From NCBI RefSeq assembly GCF_025094135.1, contig NW_026252286.1, positions 310,001 through 374,000 on the forward strand: a DNA stretch of 64,000 nucleotides. The letters are read 5' to 3'. A model generated the notes under the pieces. That model made no database searches. It was not told the DNA's origin and saw nothing but the letters and a program-made list of their open reading frames with translations. The position numbers were made by a program, and so were the translations under genes. The stretch's first letter is position 1. Every line of letters starts with the position of its first letter. The stretch is from Mucor mucedo (Eukaryota; Mucoromycota; Mucoromycetes; Mucorales; Mucoraceae). This document shows positions 34,901 through 47,277 of this stretch, piece after piece.

Positions 34901-37793
34901 ATAAAGACAACCATGGCAGCAGACAATAAAAAGATGAGCAAGCATAGTGCTACTTTCTCTCTCCAGGCCAATCGGACATCGCTTCTCTTCATACCACCAC
35001 AATGATTCAATGCAGGGGACGGGACCCACCAGGTTAGAAACCAAACAAATACGAGCCATTTTTTACGAATACCTGTCATAGGTTCTGCTTCATCTTCCAT
35101 CATAGCTTTTTTATCGGTAGCTACTGCATTCTCTTGTTGATTCATTAAAAATGTTCCAGACTTTTTATTTTCTATGGTAGCTTGTGAAAAAATCTCGGAA
35201 CCGCTATAATCGTTCAGCCCAGATTCTTCCTGGTAATCATCTTCAGACATGGCGCTAGATACCATATCATCATTATAGGAGTATGCGTCAAATGGTTTTT
35301 GGCCAGGACCAAGTAGCGATAATTTCGATCTCTTTGATTCGGTTTTTTCTAAGCTTCTCAGGTCATCCTCTAAAACTCTAAAAGCATGATTTGATAAATA
35401 GACCTTATCATGATATAGTTAGTCATCAGCTTCAAAAAAAAAAGGTATTTATAATGTATATTACTTTAGTTCTACCGGTAGCCATCCATGTTTCATTCCA
35501 GCCTAGTGACTGAGCTATGTAAATGCATTTGTCTCTGGGAGATAAACTTGGATCCAGCATTGTGTTTAGTGTAAGCGGTATAGATACATGATAACGATCC
35601 CAGAATTCATCAAATGTAAAAACTGTTGTATAATAACTGCTTCTTAGTCTTTTAACTATATCTGTCAGTTTAAAATGTGATTGCTGTACTGCCACTCGTT
35701 TGACATCACAGGAGTTAGGTAATGATAAGTCGTTGGGTTTGATACATAGGACAAACCATGGTAGAGTATTCGATAACGCATTTGTTAAGTCCGCCATACC
35801 TGTAACCAGTAGATCTGCTATGGTGGATACATCAGACTGTACTGAGGTTGATAGGGTTGATTTTACGTCAGCAGGTTTGTGGTCATGGATCGATGACGAG
35901 GCTGTATGTACACCATTTATTGTCGAGCTTGTATTTAATCCTGTGGTAGGTGATCGAAGTGGTCGAATACCTTGTTGTGGTGAAAGAACTCTGTTCCTTG
36001 TTCCATCATCTTGGCCTAAGATAGCATCATCAAATAAACAGGCAACAAGGCCATTGCTGGTAGGTGGATTGTAGGCATTTCCCCGAAACAAAGCAATGAA
36101 ATCATTGCAGAGGTAGTCTTGGTTTCTTTCAGTGAAGTGACGAGGATCGTAAGAACTTGTACCCCAGAAGTGCTGAATAGCAAAAAGTTTTGCTCCGGTA
36201 TCACTTTTTTTGAATGTTAGTACCTGATCATGGATAGCACTCTTGTTTGCGCTGGCATAATTATCGACTAAAGTTTCGTCATCATCATATCTTTGTTGCT
36301 GTTGTTGTTGGCGGGTAGCCTGTGTATTCATAATTGACCATAATCCTTTAGATGGATGAATAAATAGATCGATTGCAGTTGGGTTTATTGCCCAGCTATC
36401 TGCGGGAATGTTTATGCCTTGTTCAATGTATTCTTGTCGATCACGATCGAATATGCTTGTGAGCATAAACTGATGCATGTTTTCTTGAATAAAATGGAAA
36501 GTTAATTGATCAAATCCACCGCCAGAAGGCCTTGACATAATCCAGCCAGGAATATCCAGTAGACTGACAAAACTGTGAACACTTTTGGGTGCCATACGAT
36601 CATTTATCTGTTCGACCAACCAGGTAAACAAAAGGCAATACAAAGATTGAGCCAAATCATCTCTCTGTTTTCCAGCTTGTTCAGGATCCAGAAATAAAGT
36701 AGTGATGTCTCTCTTTATGAGTTTGCTTTTAAAGGTTAATGTACTCATAAGCGAGTTAGGATCAACACCAAGGAGATCAGCAACAGTAGCCAAGGTATCA
36801 ACATTTTTTATGATGGCAGCATCTTGTGCATTATTCGGGTCTTCAATAAAATGGATATTACCCAAATGCAGAATGGCCGCCAAGACTTGATACATTTGAC
36901 CAATTCTTTGTTTTTGAAACAACATGGCTTTTAACGCAACACGCAATTCAGAATCAGCAACCGCATCATCAAGTGAGGATGCTCTTGATGTGGTTGTTTT
37001 TGATAGATACTGGAAGGTTGACCAATCAAAAAGACCCAATCGCGTCTTTTCATCCTGCGTTGCACCTGCCAACAAATTATAAAATACATGGAAATTACGT
37101 TCGTCTTGTCCTGCTGCAGTAACTCTGTTCTTTTCAAGAGAGTAAGGCATAAACGAGGCACCAGCCAATCTTCCTCTTTCAGAAAAATGAACCTCTACAA
37201 ACAAGGCACTTCTTGAAGCGTTGTCATGTTGTAAAGTTTTGGCGTTACTAAAAGCATATATAATTGTTTGCGCGTGAACAAGATTGCTTTGGACGCGAGA
37301 TGTTTTCCGATGAGTGCTAAGTGCAATCAAATGTTCAATGGACTGTTTGAATTGTTCTGATTTACCACTTCCACTTTCACCGCTAAAAAAGGGGGAGGGG
37401 ACAAAAAGGAGGTTAAGGGACTGTTATAAAAAAAGTATAAAAATAAAGATATTACCTAAATAAGATTGACTGGTTAATACTAGTTCTTCTCATATGTAAA
37501 TATGCATGATTCACGAGTTGAAAGAGATGCGGTTCTCTCCATTGATTTTGTTTTGCACTTGATGTATCTTTATATTCTGAAATGTAATCTGCTTTAATAT
37601 TGACGAGGTTATCATTTACGATATACGGATTTAATGCGACTAAAACTGTTGGACTGATATTAGTGTAAATCAAATCACTTAAATATCTTTGTCGTAATAT
37701 ATCGGCGAGCTCATCAGATGAAGGGTCTCGAGTTAATAGTGTAAGGTCTGTAATTAGCGTATTTTGTTGTTGTTGTTGTTGTTGTTGTGTCAT
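31997..37793 (-). CDS. Chitin synthase with N-terminal myosin motor domain
   Basis: Division-2 chitin synthase (class V/VII type) that polymerises GlcNAc from UDP-GlcNAc at sites of polar growth. Exons 37793-37456, 37382-35465, 35403-34113 and 34044-31997 give 1864 aa. In order: a short poly-Gln start; myosin-like motor with P-loop GESGSGKS at 114-121 (split by intron 1), switch-I-like DNASRS and switch-II-like LLDIPGW; a motor end joined across intron 2 (ATGRTK|VYLSNHAFRVLEDDL); TM helices and a cytochrome-b5-like segment (YVAIRGEVFDLTKFAPHHW); glycosyltransferase core with VDADTEV near 1380, GEDRYL near 1495 and QRRRW near 1534; SWGNTR; and a C-terminal DEK_C domain (last ~55 residues). Family assignment is firm; whether the motor hydrolyses ATP is not. 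Confidence 0.95.
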
Positions 37794-40705
37794 TATTTCA
37801 TCGAGATACTTTTTTTTTTAAAATATATATATACACACTTGAATTATATCGTATTATGTCCACCCCTATTAAGAAATAATTTAAATAGAAAACAATAGAA
37901 AAGAGTAAAAAAGAGAAAGGAAGAAGAAGAAGAAAGAGTTAGAAAGAAGTAAATAAGCGTTAATATCCTCCTTTTAAGTCAATAACACCCCTTTAGTATA
38001 AAAGCAAAGAGGCCTTTTAACTATATACTTTTCACTCTCTTTTTTTTTCTATACCAACTCTCCTTCCCCTTGAATATAAGGGCTATGCGATTTTCCAAAC
38101 ATTATGTATGTAGCATCACTTAAATACATTTTGTTTTACCATGTAGAGTGTTGTCTGTTTGTTATTGCTACATTGTAGCTAATGTATCATTCTTATTGTA
38201 ATCGCCAATAAAAAATAAAACATACGTATTATTGTAGTTATAATGGGGCAGATAAATAAGAAATTCTTATTTCAACTACAACATCATACAAACTGTTGAG
38301 TATTAAGAATATTATAAGGAGAAGAGAGATCAAAATAATAATATAACGAACAGTATCACCATTACGCTAAAATTATTATCGTACTTGCTTCACTCTCAAC
38401 ACATAAATCTTATTGCACAAGCAAGTTCTACAGTTTGTATAACGCTACATCTCATGACTTAAATCATCAAGAAAACAAGATTGTTTCCATGTCTATAATC
38501 CCCTTGCCTCTCTATTATCATGTATTGTCCCCCTCTTTATGCATTTTATTTGTACAACATCTTGATCTAAAAATATTCTAATGTTTCCCGCCTAATTTTG
38601 TGTATACCAACACAATATAATACAGTCAGAGAAGAATTGAAAACTAAGTTGAAGGAGGGGACAAGGTTACTTCAAAGGCTCTTTATCGAACTAACAAAAA
38701 AAAAATTAAAAAACCTACGTGCGCTTCAATATAGCTTGCATTCACTATACATTTAGAAAATGCAAGGAATCGTTAGATCAGTTTCTTGTTAAGTGAATAA
38801 CTAAGTCATCAAAAAATTAATAACTCGGCTTAAATTAAAAATAAAAAGAAACTGTCGCACTTTCCTCCCTCTTTTACCTTCGTTTTTCATCAGTGATTTC
38901 TTCGTACATGGTGGCACAAAAATGCAGGTAAGTATAGCCTTTTTGGGTTTTGTCACACATCTACGTTAAGTGTAAATGCAAAAAAAAAGTTGTCCATAAG
39001 TGCAAGCATGTGAGTATTCACTAAAATCCATGTCTCGAACAATGCATGTCACATAAGAGCATCCCCGTCTGTTAATTAAGTTAATAATTTAGCAAATTTT
39101 ATTTTGTTTTTGGAAAAAATGTAATCCCGGTCTTCGTTAAAAATTATCCTTTTATATAATTTTGAGATTTTCGTGCAACAAACAATGAGCAAACAAAGAG
39201 ATAAACCTACTCATAACGTGAACTAGGTCGCGTATATTCAGTTGTATCTATTGTGAATAATTATAATTATACATAAAGCCAACTAAGAACAATGAATGAA
39301 GACGTACTATTCGTAGGATGCTGGGGAAGGAATCGTTTAGAATAATTTGTAAAAAGATCCACAACTTTCCAATTACAAAAGAAGTTTTAAGGTCTATTAA
39401 CTTATGTAATTTTTGTTTGTATGACCCGTGTCTCAATTGATATAGTTTTTCTGATGCGGTACAGTATCGCTTTAGAATTAGTCAGAATATTTGGTGATGG
39501 GTATAGTATTTATTTAAAATAGAAGCTAGCTAGAGCCACCGGGATTAAGGATATTAAGATGATAGATCCCCACACCATCACCTCCTTAAAAATGTCTCGT
39601 ATACAGTGTATCTAAAACAAATAACACATTAAATTCTAGATTGTAAGTTGACAGAATTATTATTGTTTAGCATGACCGGCAATATTGGTTATGAGTAAAT
39701 GACGAGTATTCAACCAATCCTTTAATTGAAGATAAAAAAGAAGGTTTATTGTAAAACATGTGTATCTAGAATTTTAGTGCTAAAAAGTGAAAAGGCAAAG
39801 TATATCTATAAATCGCCTTCTTTTAAACCCAAAAACATATTTACCAAACAATACATTGTTACCGAACGATCAAGAAGAATGAGATTAGTAAACAAAATTA
39901 AGATATATTTCATGCCCAGTCAGTCAGAGGTACCCGTCTATTGAATACATTTTTACTCATAAGCCTTTGATGATTTCATTAGGACAGATCGTATGAAAAA
40001 ACACGAAGTTGACTTCATAGGGTTGGTCATATCTTAAGATATATTTTATAACCTTGTATATCTGGATCTTATAAACCCTTTTGCTTCAAAATATGTAACA
40101 AGTATCTGATCACAATGGCACAGTAGAAGGAAGACAAGCTTTTCTATGGAAAACAATCTATCTTTAATTAATATCAATTAACACATACCTGTGATCTCAA
40201 AACATAATATCAGGTGCTATAACTACTTCAGGAGGTCCTTTTGATAACACAGCTTCGCTAAGAGATAGCATATTATTTCCATTGCATACAAGAAAAAAGC
40301 TGAACGCACAAATAGAAGATTGGTGGGACCATGACATAATCATGCTGGTACCAACTAACAGTAACTTCAGACGGAGACCACAGCCAATTCGATCAGTAAG
40401 GGAATAATCTTTGGGGGCGAACCGCTGCTGTTAATTCCCATGGCGTATATAAGCAATTATCATTATGTTCATATTACTTAATGGGTTACTAGGAGAATTC
40501 TGTGTTCGTTTACACAAAGTTCAAGTTCCCTGCAAAGTTGGCTTCGCACGCCTGTAATTCTTTATTAGGAGATTTTCGGTTGCATGCTAAACTGTTGCAC
40601 ATCGTAACACAACTATCGCCATCACAGACAATATTCTTGTACCGACGTCTTCATTCTTATTCTTTTCCCTTTCTTTTCCCATTTTATTTATTTATTTATT
40701 ACAAT
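37794..40705. other. Gene-poor region, 2.9 kb
   Basis: Upstream of both the chitin synthase and the RhoGEF gene (divergent promoters at its ends). A purine-rich GAAGAA tract lies at about 37917-37935, a pyrimidine stretch at 38035-38070 and a TATA-like GTATATAAG at 40445-40453. Open frames at 39248-39436 (minus) and 39726-39944 (plus) lack motifs. No gene is supported. Confidence 0.55.
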
Positions 40706-42389
40706 ATGATGGACTTTACAAAAATAGGAAATCAATCTATTAAGATATCTTCAGGTTCAATAAACACGAATTCATGCAGCAGTGCTGCCAGTTCCATTAC
40801 TAGCTGCACTACCAGTTCTATTATCAGCTCAGATTCAATATCCTGTTCAGATTCCTACAGTTTATCATTTATTACAGACAATAAGGACTGCTATAGCCAA
40901 TTACTTGAGGATTTAACTGTGATCGATGGTACTCAGCATGCTTTTTATGAAACAAACTCCGGTCAATATGGTGAGTAGTTGTTACAAAATATTTAATACA
41001 AATCATATAAACTGACTGAGCATTAGACAAGCAGATAATTGATATAGAAAGGCATATATCATTTAAAAGGAAAGCTTTAGAAACTATACGTGAATCAGAA
41101 TTGTGCTATATCAATGATTTTAGAAGATTCGAAACTTTTGGACTTCAAATAAAGAAATGGCTTCAAGATAAAAGAGAAAAAGATGCATTCTCAAAATTTT
41201 TGGTTTCGCCCGCAAACAGTGATCTCGATACATTAATTTTAACTTTGAAGCAAATTTCAAGTGTACATGAATTATTTTTAATAGATCTGAAAAAAAGGTA
41301 GGTTTCCCTAATTATTTCTCTGTGCAATAACTGACAATTATTCTGATAGGCTTGAAGTGTGGGGGCCAACTCAAATAATTTCAGATCTACTTGATGCATT
41401 TGTAAGTTTTAAAAGTTTTAGGAAAAAATTACATTGGCTTACATCACGCTTCTTAGAAATCTAAATTAAGCATATACGACCAATTTATGGAAAATCATCC
41501 TAAATTCGTGATGCTCCTGGATGCATTGTACAAACTACCGGGTTTTAAAAAATTTATGTATGCAACTCTGGGTGACAATTCGGATAAGAAGGAGGTGATG
41601 GATGGCTTACTTCACTATATACATATACCTCTGCATCGATTAAATGTTTATATACGCTCCCTCAAACATATTATACGATATAGCGATCGCTCACATCCGG
41701 ACTACTACAGCTTGTTGTCTGTATCTGGAAACTTTAAATCTTTAGAAAAGAAGCTGTCTGGAAAGTAAGTGGCCAAGACCAGAAATTTTAACTTGTCTGA
41801 CATTCTATTTAGAGTCAATAGATGTCAATCACACTTAATAGCGCTCGAATCAATACTGTCTATTGCGGACTGCCCACTCCTATTAACCATGAACCTTCGA
41901 TTACTATTATTCGCACAGCTCATTAAAATAGATTTAGACGATCCTTCGGCAACATCTGACGTACGCATGTATTTTCTTTATAACGATACTTTGATTTTTT
42001 GCAAAAAGGCGAAAGAAAAAAAAGGAGGCGAAAAAAAATTGGAATACAAGGAGACCATCAATCTTTCGGCAACAACTGTTCGACTTTTATCGCCTGAGTA
42101 CCTTGCTAAAATGTGCGAAGTCAAGAAACCCATGTTCCGAATCGGAAAAAAAACAGCAGAGCCCATAGCACCAGTTAATAATGAAGCATTTGGATTTGAA
42201 TTGGTTACTACAGAATTTAATGTTTCAGGAATGGCAGTTCCTCAGATGGAGTACGACGGTAATGGTCTGTTAAATGGAATAACGTCCAAGAGACGACATG
42301 CGATAAGAACACGGTCTTTAATTGAACAAAATATCTGGGTCGAAGCAATTTATAAGGCCATCCGTGCAGCGAAATCACCAATAAGTTAG
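40706..42389 (+). CDS. Rho guanine-nucleotide exchange factor (DH-PH)
   Basis: Exons 40706-40970, 41027-41297, 41350-41401, 41457-41764 and 41813-42389 give 490 aa. The first ~80 residues are Ser/Thr/Asn-rich and probably disordered. The Dbl-homology domain starts at KRKALETIRESELCYINDFRRFETF (CR1-like) and contains the CR3-like helix HYIHIPLHRLNVYIRSLKHIIRYS, equivalent to the P-I-Q-R-(I/L)-x-x-Y segment of RhoGEFs. A PH domain follows (MNLRLLLFAQLI, VRMYFLYNDTLIFCKKA, IEQNIWVEAIYKAIRAAK). The predicted role is activation of a Rho/Cdc42 GTPase at the cortex. It is short for a fungal RhoGEF, and no CNH, SH3 or other partner domain is visible. The two in-frame Met codons at 40706 and 40709 are equivalent starts. 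Confidence 0.85.
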
Positions 42390-43138
42390 TCCATACACTT
42401 CAGCAAACGCTTTTTTATTCTTTTTGTCCATTTATGTAGTTTCCTCTTTGGCTATCTATTTCCCTTTATGTTTGTACTACCTTCCGTGTTTTTCACATTT
42501 ACAAAAGTCGATGATAATCACATGTAGCACAACGAATGCTCAAAATTGTCTGGAAATAAAAAGAACATCCTCAGTTGCAACTGGTTTTTGCACAAGGTCA
42601 ATCAAGTCGTGAAAGACTTTAAAGTTCATAATAGTTTTAAATTTGGTAGTAGCATTGTCCAGTAATTATGAGCTGATAGACGTCACTTGATACTTTATCT
42701 TATCTATAGCTCCATTATCCACCTATAACATCGAGATGGGCATCAATTGAAACATTTATACTTGAGAGAGAGAAAAGGCGAGTACATATATAGCTGTATT
42801 AAGTAAGTTAATACTTATATTCACCAAAGTTAAAATTGTCATGTTCAAAATGTCGGTATCTGGTACCATCTATGGCATATCCCGGCCACCCCTAAAAAGA
42901 TATAATTATCGTGTTAAATTGTGTTCAATTCAGAATAAAGTTATAAATCGAAGCATGCCAGTCTTTCACTTAAAGCGTACTCCAGACCATAAAGTTTAAA
43001 CATAGGATTTCTACTGCCGAATAATTGATGTAAAATAGGACTGGCCTTCATAGAGCCGTCCTTATATAATGCACACATATGAGCTCTAACTTTGTTCCAA
43101 TAATGAACAATTTATTAAACTTTATCTAATTTTACTAC
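42390..43138. other. Convergent intergenic region
   Basis: 3' flanks of the RhoGEF and LRR genes, 749 nt. A 62-codon frame at 42424-42612 is not supported. No repeat or RNA gene was seen. Confidence 0.5.
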
Positions 43139-44749
43139 TTAATCCCAGCCCCCAACATCCAAGCCAGTGCCTGAATCATTTACTTCTTGCTTTTTACTTT
43201 CGCTTTCTAATGCAGCAACAACATCAGTTGTCTTCTTACCAGCCTTTAATAACTTCTTTGTCTTGTCCACAACACCAACAACACCAGTTTCAGCTTTGCT
43301 TTTGGGCTTTTGAGGTAAAGCTGGAGTAGCAGCCGCAGCAGCGGTAGCATTAGAAAGAACAGGAGCAACAGGAGCTGCAGGAGCAGCAGCAGTAGCAGCA
43401 ACCGACTTTTTCTTAGGAGCGGTTTCTTTAGACACAACAGTCTTGACCTTCTTCTTTAAAATGGGCTTATCTTCTGGCTTTAAGAAGAAAAGATCCTTTT
43501 CTTCAGAAGCAGCAGCCTTCTTCTTCTTCTTCAAAGCAGGTTCATCACCAGAAGTATCAACGGATCGCTTAGACTTAATCTTTGCAATCTCTGCACCCTT
43601 AACCTTACGCTTCTTATTTTCAGAAGTGGTAGCGCTAGCTTCTTCCATATTGGTATCTCCATCTCCATCAACGTCTCCTCTTTCTTTCTTTTCTTTTTTC
43701 TCCTTCTGCACCTTCATTCTTTTCATACGTTGTTTCTTTTCAACGATGTTGACATTTTCTCTTTGTTTCTTCTTACGATCCAAGAACTTGGGATCAAATC
43801 TTTCGCCATCTAAAATACGAAGAGAAGGCACAAGATCGAGAATCTAAAAAATTGCAAATTTAGTTAATTGACATACCTATTTAAATTATATAAGTTTACC
43901 TTCTCAAGATAGTCCTTCTTCTTAGCAAGAGGGTTTCCTTTCAAATTCAAATTATGGAGTTTTGTTAAAGAGCCAAATGGGGCAATGTCAGTCCAGTTGC
44001 TGAGGTTGTTGTTTCCGAAATCCATAATTTCAATAGCGTTACACTTTCTTAAAGTTTCGGGTATCTGTGCAATCTTGTTATCATTTAATCGAATCTCTTT
44101 AAGCAAGGTATTATGTGATAAATCAGGAACTTCAGTCAATTGATTGTGGGCAGCTGAAAGCTTTGTAAGCTGAGCGAGACTAGATAATCTAGGTGCTTTA
44201 TCGACTTTGTTATGAGATATCACTACAAATTGACAGTCATTAGTTTTTAATCCCAAAATATTTATGCGATCTTCCATTACCTAAAGTGTTTAACTGGAGT
44301 AATGGCTCGATATTTTCGATTTCTAAAAGATTGTTATGATTTAAAATGAGAGCTTTTAACTGCTTGAGTCTAGTGATATGAGGACTCATATGGACCAAAT
44401 CGTTATGACTAACATTGAGAACTAGTATAAAAAGTTAGCATTTATGTTCGTGTTACGGGAAAAGGTTAAATTTAATACCATTTAAAGACTGAAAATGTTG
44501 GAAGCCGGTAAAATCTTTAAAATGATTGCCAGAAAGATTTAAAAGAACAATTTGTTTGAGATCTTTTAAACCTGCAATGGATTTCTCGTCAACGAGTTCA
44601 TTGTTGGCAAGGTTGACTTTGCGAAGTTCTTTGCAAGCGGAGATATCTTCGACTACGTCGATTTCCTTCTTGGAAGCATTTATGTCCTTTAAATCCTCAA
44701 TAGATTTGTCTTGGTACAATTCTTGAATGACTTTAGTTGTTAACTTCAT
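43139..44749 (-). CDS. LRR protein with basic, probably nucleolar tail
   Basis: Exons 44749-44479, 44421-44281, 44222-43900 and 43843-43139 give 479 aa. The N-terminal ~250 residues form SDS22-like leucine-rich repeats (ELRKVNLANNELV, KQIVLLNLSGNHF, LKALILNHNNLLEI, LTKLSAAHNQLTEVP, LKEIRLNDNKIAQIP, LHNLNLKGNPLAKKKDYLEK), capped by ILDLVPSLRILDGERF, the usual LRR-cap. The tail is rich in Lys/Ala/Glu with several KKKK-type nuclear signals and an Ala-Thr-Pro low-complexity stretch, and it ends GLDVGGWD. Two of the introns fall at equivalent positions in LRR units. The build suggests a nuclear or nucleolar scaffold; no specific function can be named. Confidence 0.78.
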
Positions 44750-45114
44750 AATTGAGAGTGTGGTTAAAAGTCTCTTTTTTTTTTCTTGTCTTAATGAGAT
44801 ATTAAATGGTCACGGATAGCAGTCTCAATATATTTGGGGTGTATATTTTTTTTTGTTTTTTTAGTTACGGCTGGTACAATTCAATTGTGCCTTTGATCAC
44901 TTCATGATTTCATGATTCCGTCAATAAGTTTCCTTAGTAACTTGATTTAGGCCTGAAAAATGCAGACTTTCCCAAATAAAAATAAAAAATACCAGCTATT
45001 TTTTAATTAATTTTTTTTTGAAACGAATTTACAACACCCCTGCTTTGTGGTTATCTCTCTTTATCAATTCTGAATATGTTTTAAAGTTTCTACTCTGAAA
45101 AACAAAAACAGACT
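44750..45114. other. Divergent promoter region
   Basis: 365 nt between the start codons of the LRR gene and the SMP-domain gene. T-rich runs at 44776-44785 and 45008-45019; no other feature seen. Confidence 0.5.
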
Positions 45115-47109
45115 ATGAATTTTTACATATCCTTGCTCATTGCATATGTTTTTGGTGCATTGACTATTATACCCATCGCATTGCTATGCCTCTATTTATT
45201 CAGTAACAAGAAGAAGCAATCTCGACGTATAATTTCTTCTGACGCCTTGGAGGAAGAAAAAGAAGAGAATGCAACTCAACAAAGCTTTTTTTACAAAGTA
45301 GGCTGGCTTCAAGTTACTCGCGACCCACATCCTGTCAATAAGAACACTTCAATAGGCGGTATAGTTAAATCATATCTATCTGGCAACAATAATGGGAAGT
45401 CGAATAATATCTATCAAGAAGATATTTCAGAAGTTAAGGAAGACAGTACAACATATTTCGCTGTCTTGAAATTCAATACATTGTATTTGTACGACTCTGA
45501 ATTACAACTGGACTGCAGGGTGATTATTAATTTAAGTGAGCATAGTGTGCATATGTATCCGTACGGTCTTAAAGATTACGAGCTATTTTCTAAGATAAAC
45601 AGAATACAGCTAAAGAAAAAGAAGAACTCAGATGGCGTTGAAAGGGATTATTATATTAATTGCAGCAGATGCGTCGATAAAGAGGATTGGTTTGTATCTT
45701 TAAAACGTGGCAGTAAACTTCAACACGGCGAACCAGCTTTAAAAGATTTGCAGTCATCCTTACAAAACTCAGCTCATTTTGATCAAGATGCCATGAACCA
45801 TTTAATATCGACTATTCATAGTGACCCAAGTAACTTTGAGCTACAATGGCTAAATGCATTATTAGGGAGAATCTTTCTGGGAATTTACAAGACAGAAACA
45901 ACAAAATCCTTTTTTTACAACAAGATTCTTTCGAAAATAGCAAAACTGAACGCTCGCAGACCCCCATTTTTGGGAGAAATCACGGTACGTTCAGTGGATG
46001 GAGGACATGGGCCACCCTATATCACTCAACCTCGACTAATCCATCTCAGCCCCCAAGGAGAGTACACGGGCGATGCTCACTTATTTTATGATGGCCATTT
46101 TCGGGTGGAATTGGAGACAGTTTTAAAATGGAAATACTCTGACCATTTTGCACCAATCCGTATTGACCTTGTATTAGCTATAACGTTGAAATCAATAGAG
46201 GGGAAAATAATGTTTAAAATCAAAGAGCCCCCTACAAACCGAGCTTGGCTAGGATTTTACAAGAAACCGAAAATGGAATGGATTGTAGAGCCTTTAGTTT
46301 GGGAAAAACGTATGGGCTACTCAATGGTTAGCAAAGCAATCCAATCAAAAATCGAAGAGATTATCTCGGAAACGATGGTTTTACCTAACATGGACGATAT
46401 GGTGTTCTTCCAGACGGAAGGGGTAGGCGGAATCTATGGTAAAGAATCAGACCCTGACAACAAACCATTTACAGGATATAATAAAGCATCGGCTGCTTCC
46501 GATGTATCAAGCTTGTCATATCAATCACTGCCGGAATTGTACTCTGCGCCTTCAGAATTGGTAGTTTCCGCCGATCCATTCCCGTTACTCAGTACTAGTG
46601 TTTCTTCCACAGTCGTCGCGCCACCGAAAAAAAGTTGGTTTAAACGCAACAATAAAGCAACTGTTGAACAGCAAGATTTTGAAAATGATACTCCAATTAT
46701 AGATACCCCATCACAACAAACCTTAAAATCTGTTATTACACCAATCATGATAAAACAGCAGGGTAATACAGAGAGCAAAACAAAAGTGAAACGTTTAGTC
46801 AGTGGTACAAACAGGGCACAATTTCTTGCTACAAATGTTGATCACTCTATTCAATCGCTTTTACTAAATACGAAAGCTGCGGAAACTCCCACGGTTCAAA
46901 AATCAAGTCCTCCTTACTCAAAAAATACATCAACACCAATTTTGGGTAGCAGTGTTGACCCGCAACATTCAATTAGACTGAGTAAAAAAATGTTGTTATT
47001 AGTAGACCAACAGCCCTCCAGAATGAGATCAAAGTCCTTACCAAGCACCGGGCTGTCAATAGACGTCGCACAGATGGGTGGTAGAACTAATGAGTCAATA
47101 AAAAAATGA
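45115..47109 (+). CDS. nvj2: SMP-domain lipid-transfer protein (Nvj2/TEX2-like)
   Basis: Single-exon frame of 664 aa. An N-terminal TM helix (residues about 5-28) anchors it in the ER. A PH-like segment follows (VGWLQVTRD, YFAVLKFNTLYLYDSE, CVDKEDWFVSLKRG). The SMP lipid-binding module covers roughly 235-430 (FELQWLNALLGRIFLGIYKT, FLGEITVRSVDGGHGPPYI, ELETVLKWKYSD, IEGKIMFKIKEPPTNRAWLGFYKKPKMEW). The C-terminal ~220 residues are Ser/Thr-rich and likely disordered. The order TM-PH-SMP is that of yeast Nvj2 and animal TEX2, which move lipid, including ceramide, at ER contact sites. The long disordered tail is an extension relative to the core family. Confidence 0.88.
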   Translation: MNFYISLLIAYVFGALTIIPIALLCLYLFSNKKKQSRRIISSDALEEEKEENATQQSFFYKVGWLQVTRDPHPVNKNTSIGGIVKSYLSGNNNGKSNNIYQEDISEVKEDSTTYFAVLKFNTLYLYDSELQLDCRVIINLSEHSVHMYPYGLKDYELFSKINRIQLKKKKNSDGVERDYYINCSRCVDKEDWFVSLKRGSKLQHGEPALKDLQSSLQNSAHFDQDAMNHLISTIHSDPSNFELQWLNALLGRIFLGIYKTETTKSFFYNKILSKIAKLNARRPPFLGEITVRSVDGGHGPPYITQPRLIHLSPQGEYTGDAHLFYDGHFRVELETVLKWKYSDHFAPIRIDLVLAITLKSIEGKIMFKIKEPPTNRAWLGFYKKPKMEWIVEPLVWEKRMGYSMVSKAIQSKIEEIISETMVLPNMDDMVFFQTEGVGGIYGKESDPDNKPFTGYNKASAASDVSSLSYQSLPELYSAPSELVVSADPFPLLSTSVSSTVVAPPKKSWFKRNNKATVEQQDFENDTPIIDTPSQQTLKSVITPIMIKQQGNTESKTKVKRLVSGTNRAQFLATNVDHSIQSLLLNTKAAETPTVQKSSPPYSKNTSTPILGSSVDPQHSIRLSKKMLLLVDQQPSRMRSKSLPSTGLSIDVAQMGGRTNESIKK

Positions 47110-47277
47110 TTTTTAATGATGATATGATATGATTTATTATTAATGTGGGTGAATGTGTGTTATATATTCAAAGCTAAAATTTAAGTCTAAATAATATGAA
47201 GAGAATGGATATACATATACATCATATTTAGGTTCTCTATTTCCAATGTTTGTGTTATTATTGAGGCGTGGGAATGA

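Noticed and set aside
38910..38932. Short ATG frame directly before a GTAAGTAT donor
   Set aside because: Only about 20 coding bases, no acceptable second exon; isolated splice-like sequences are common in this DNA.
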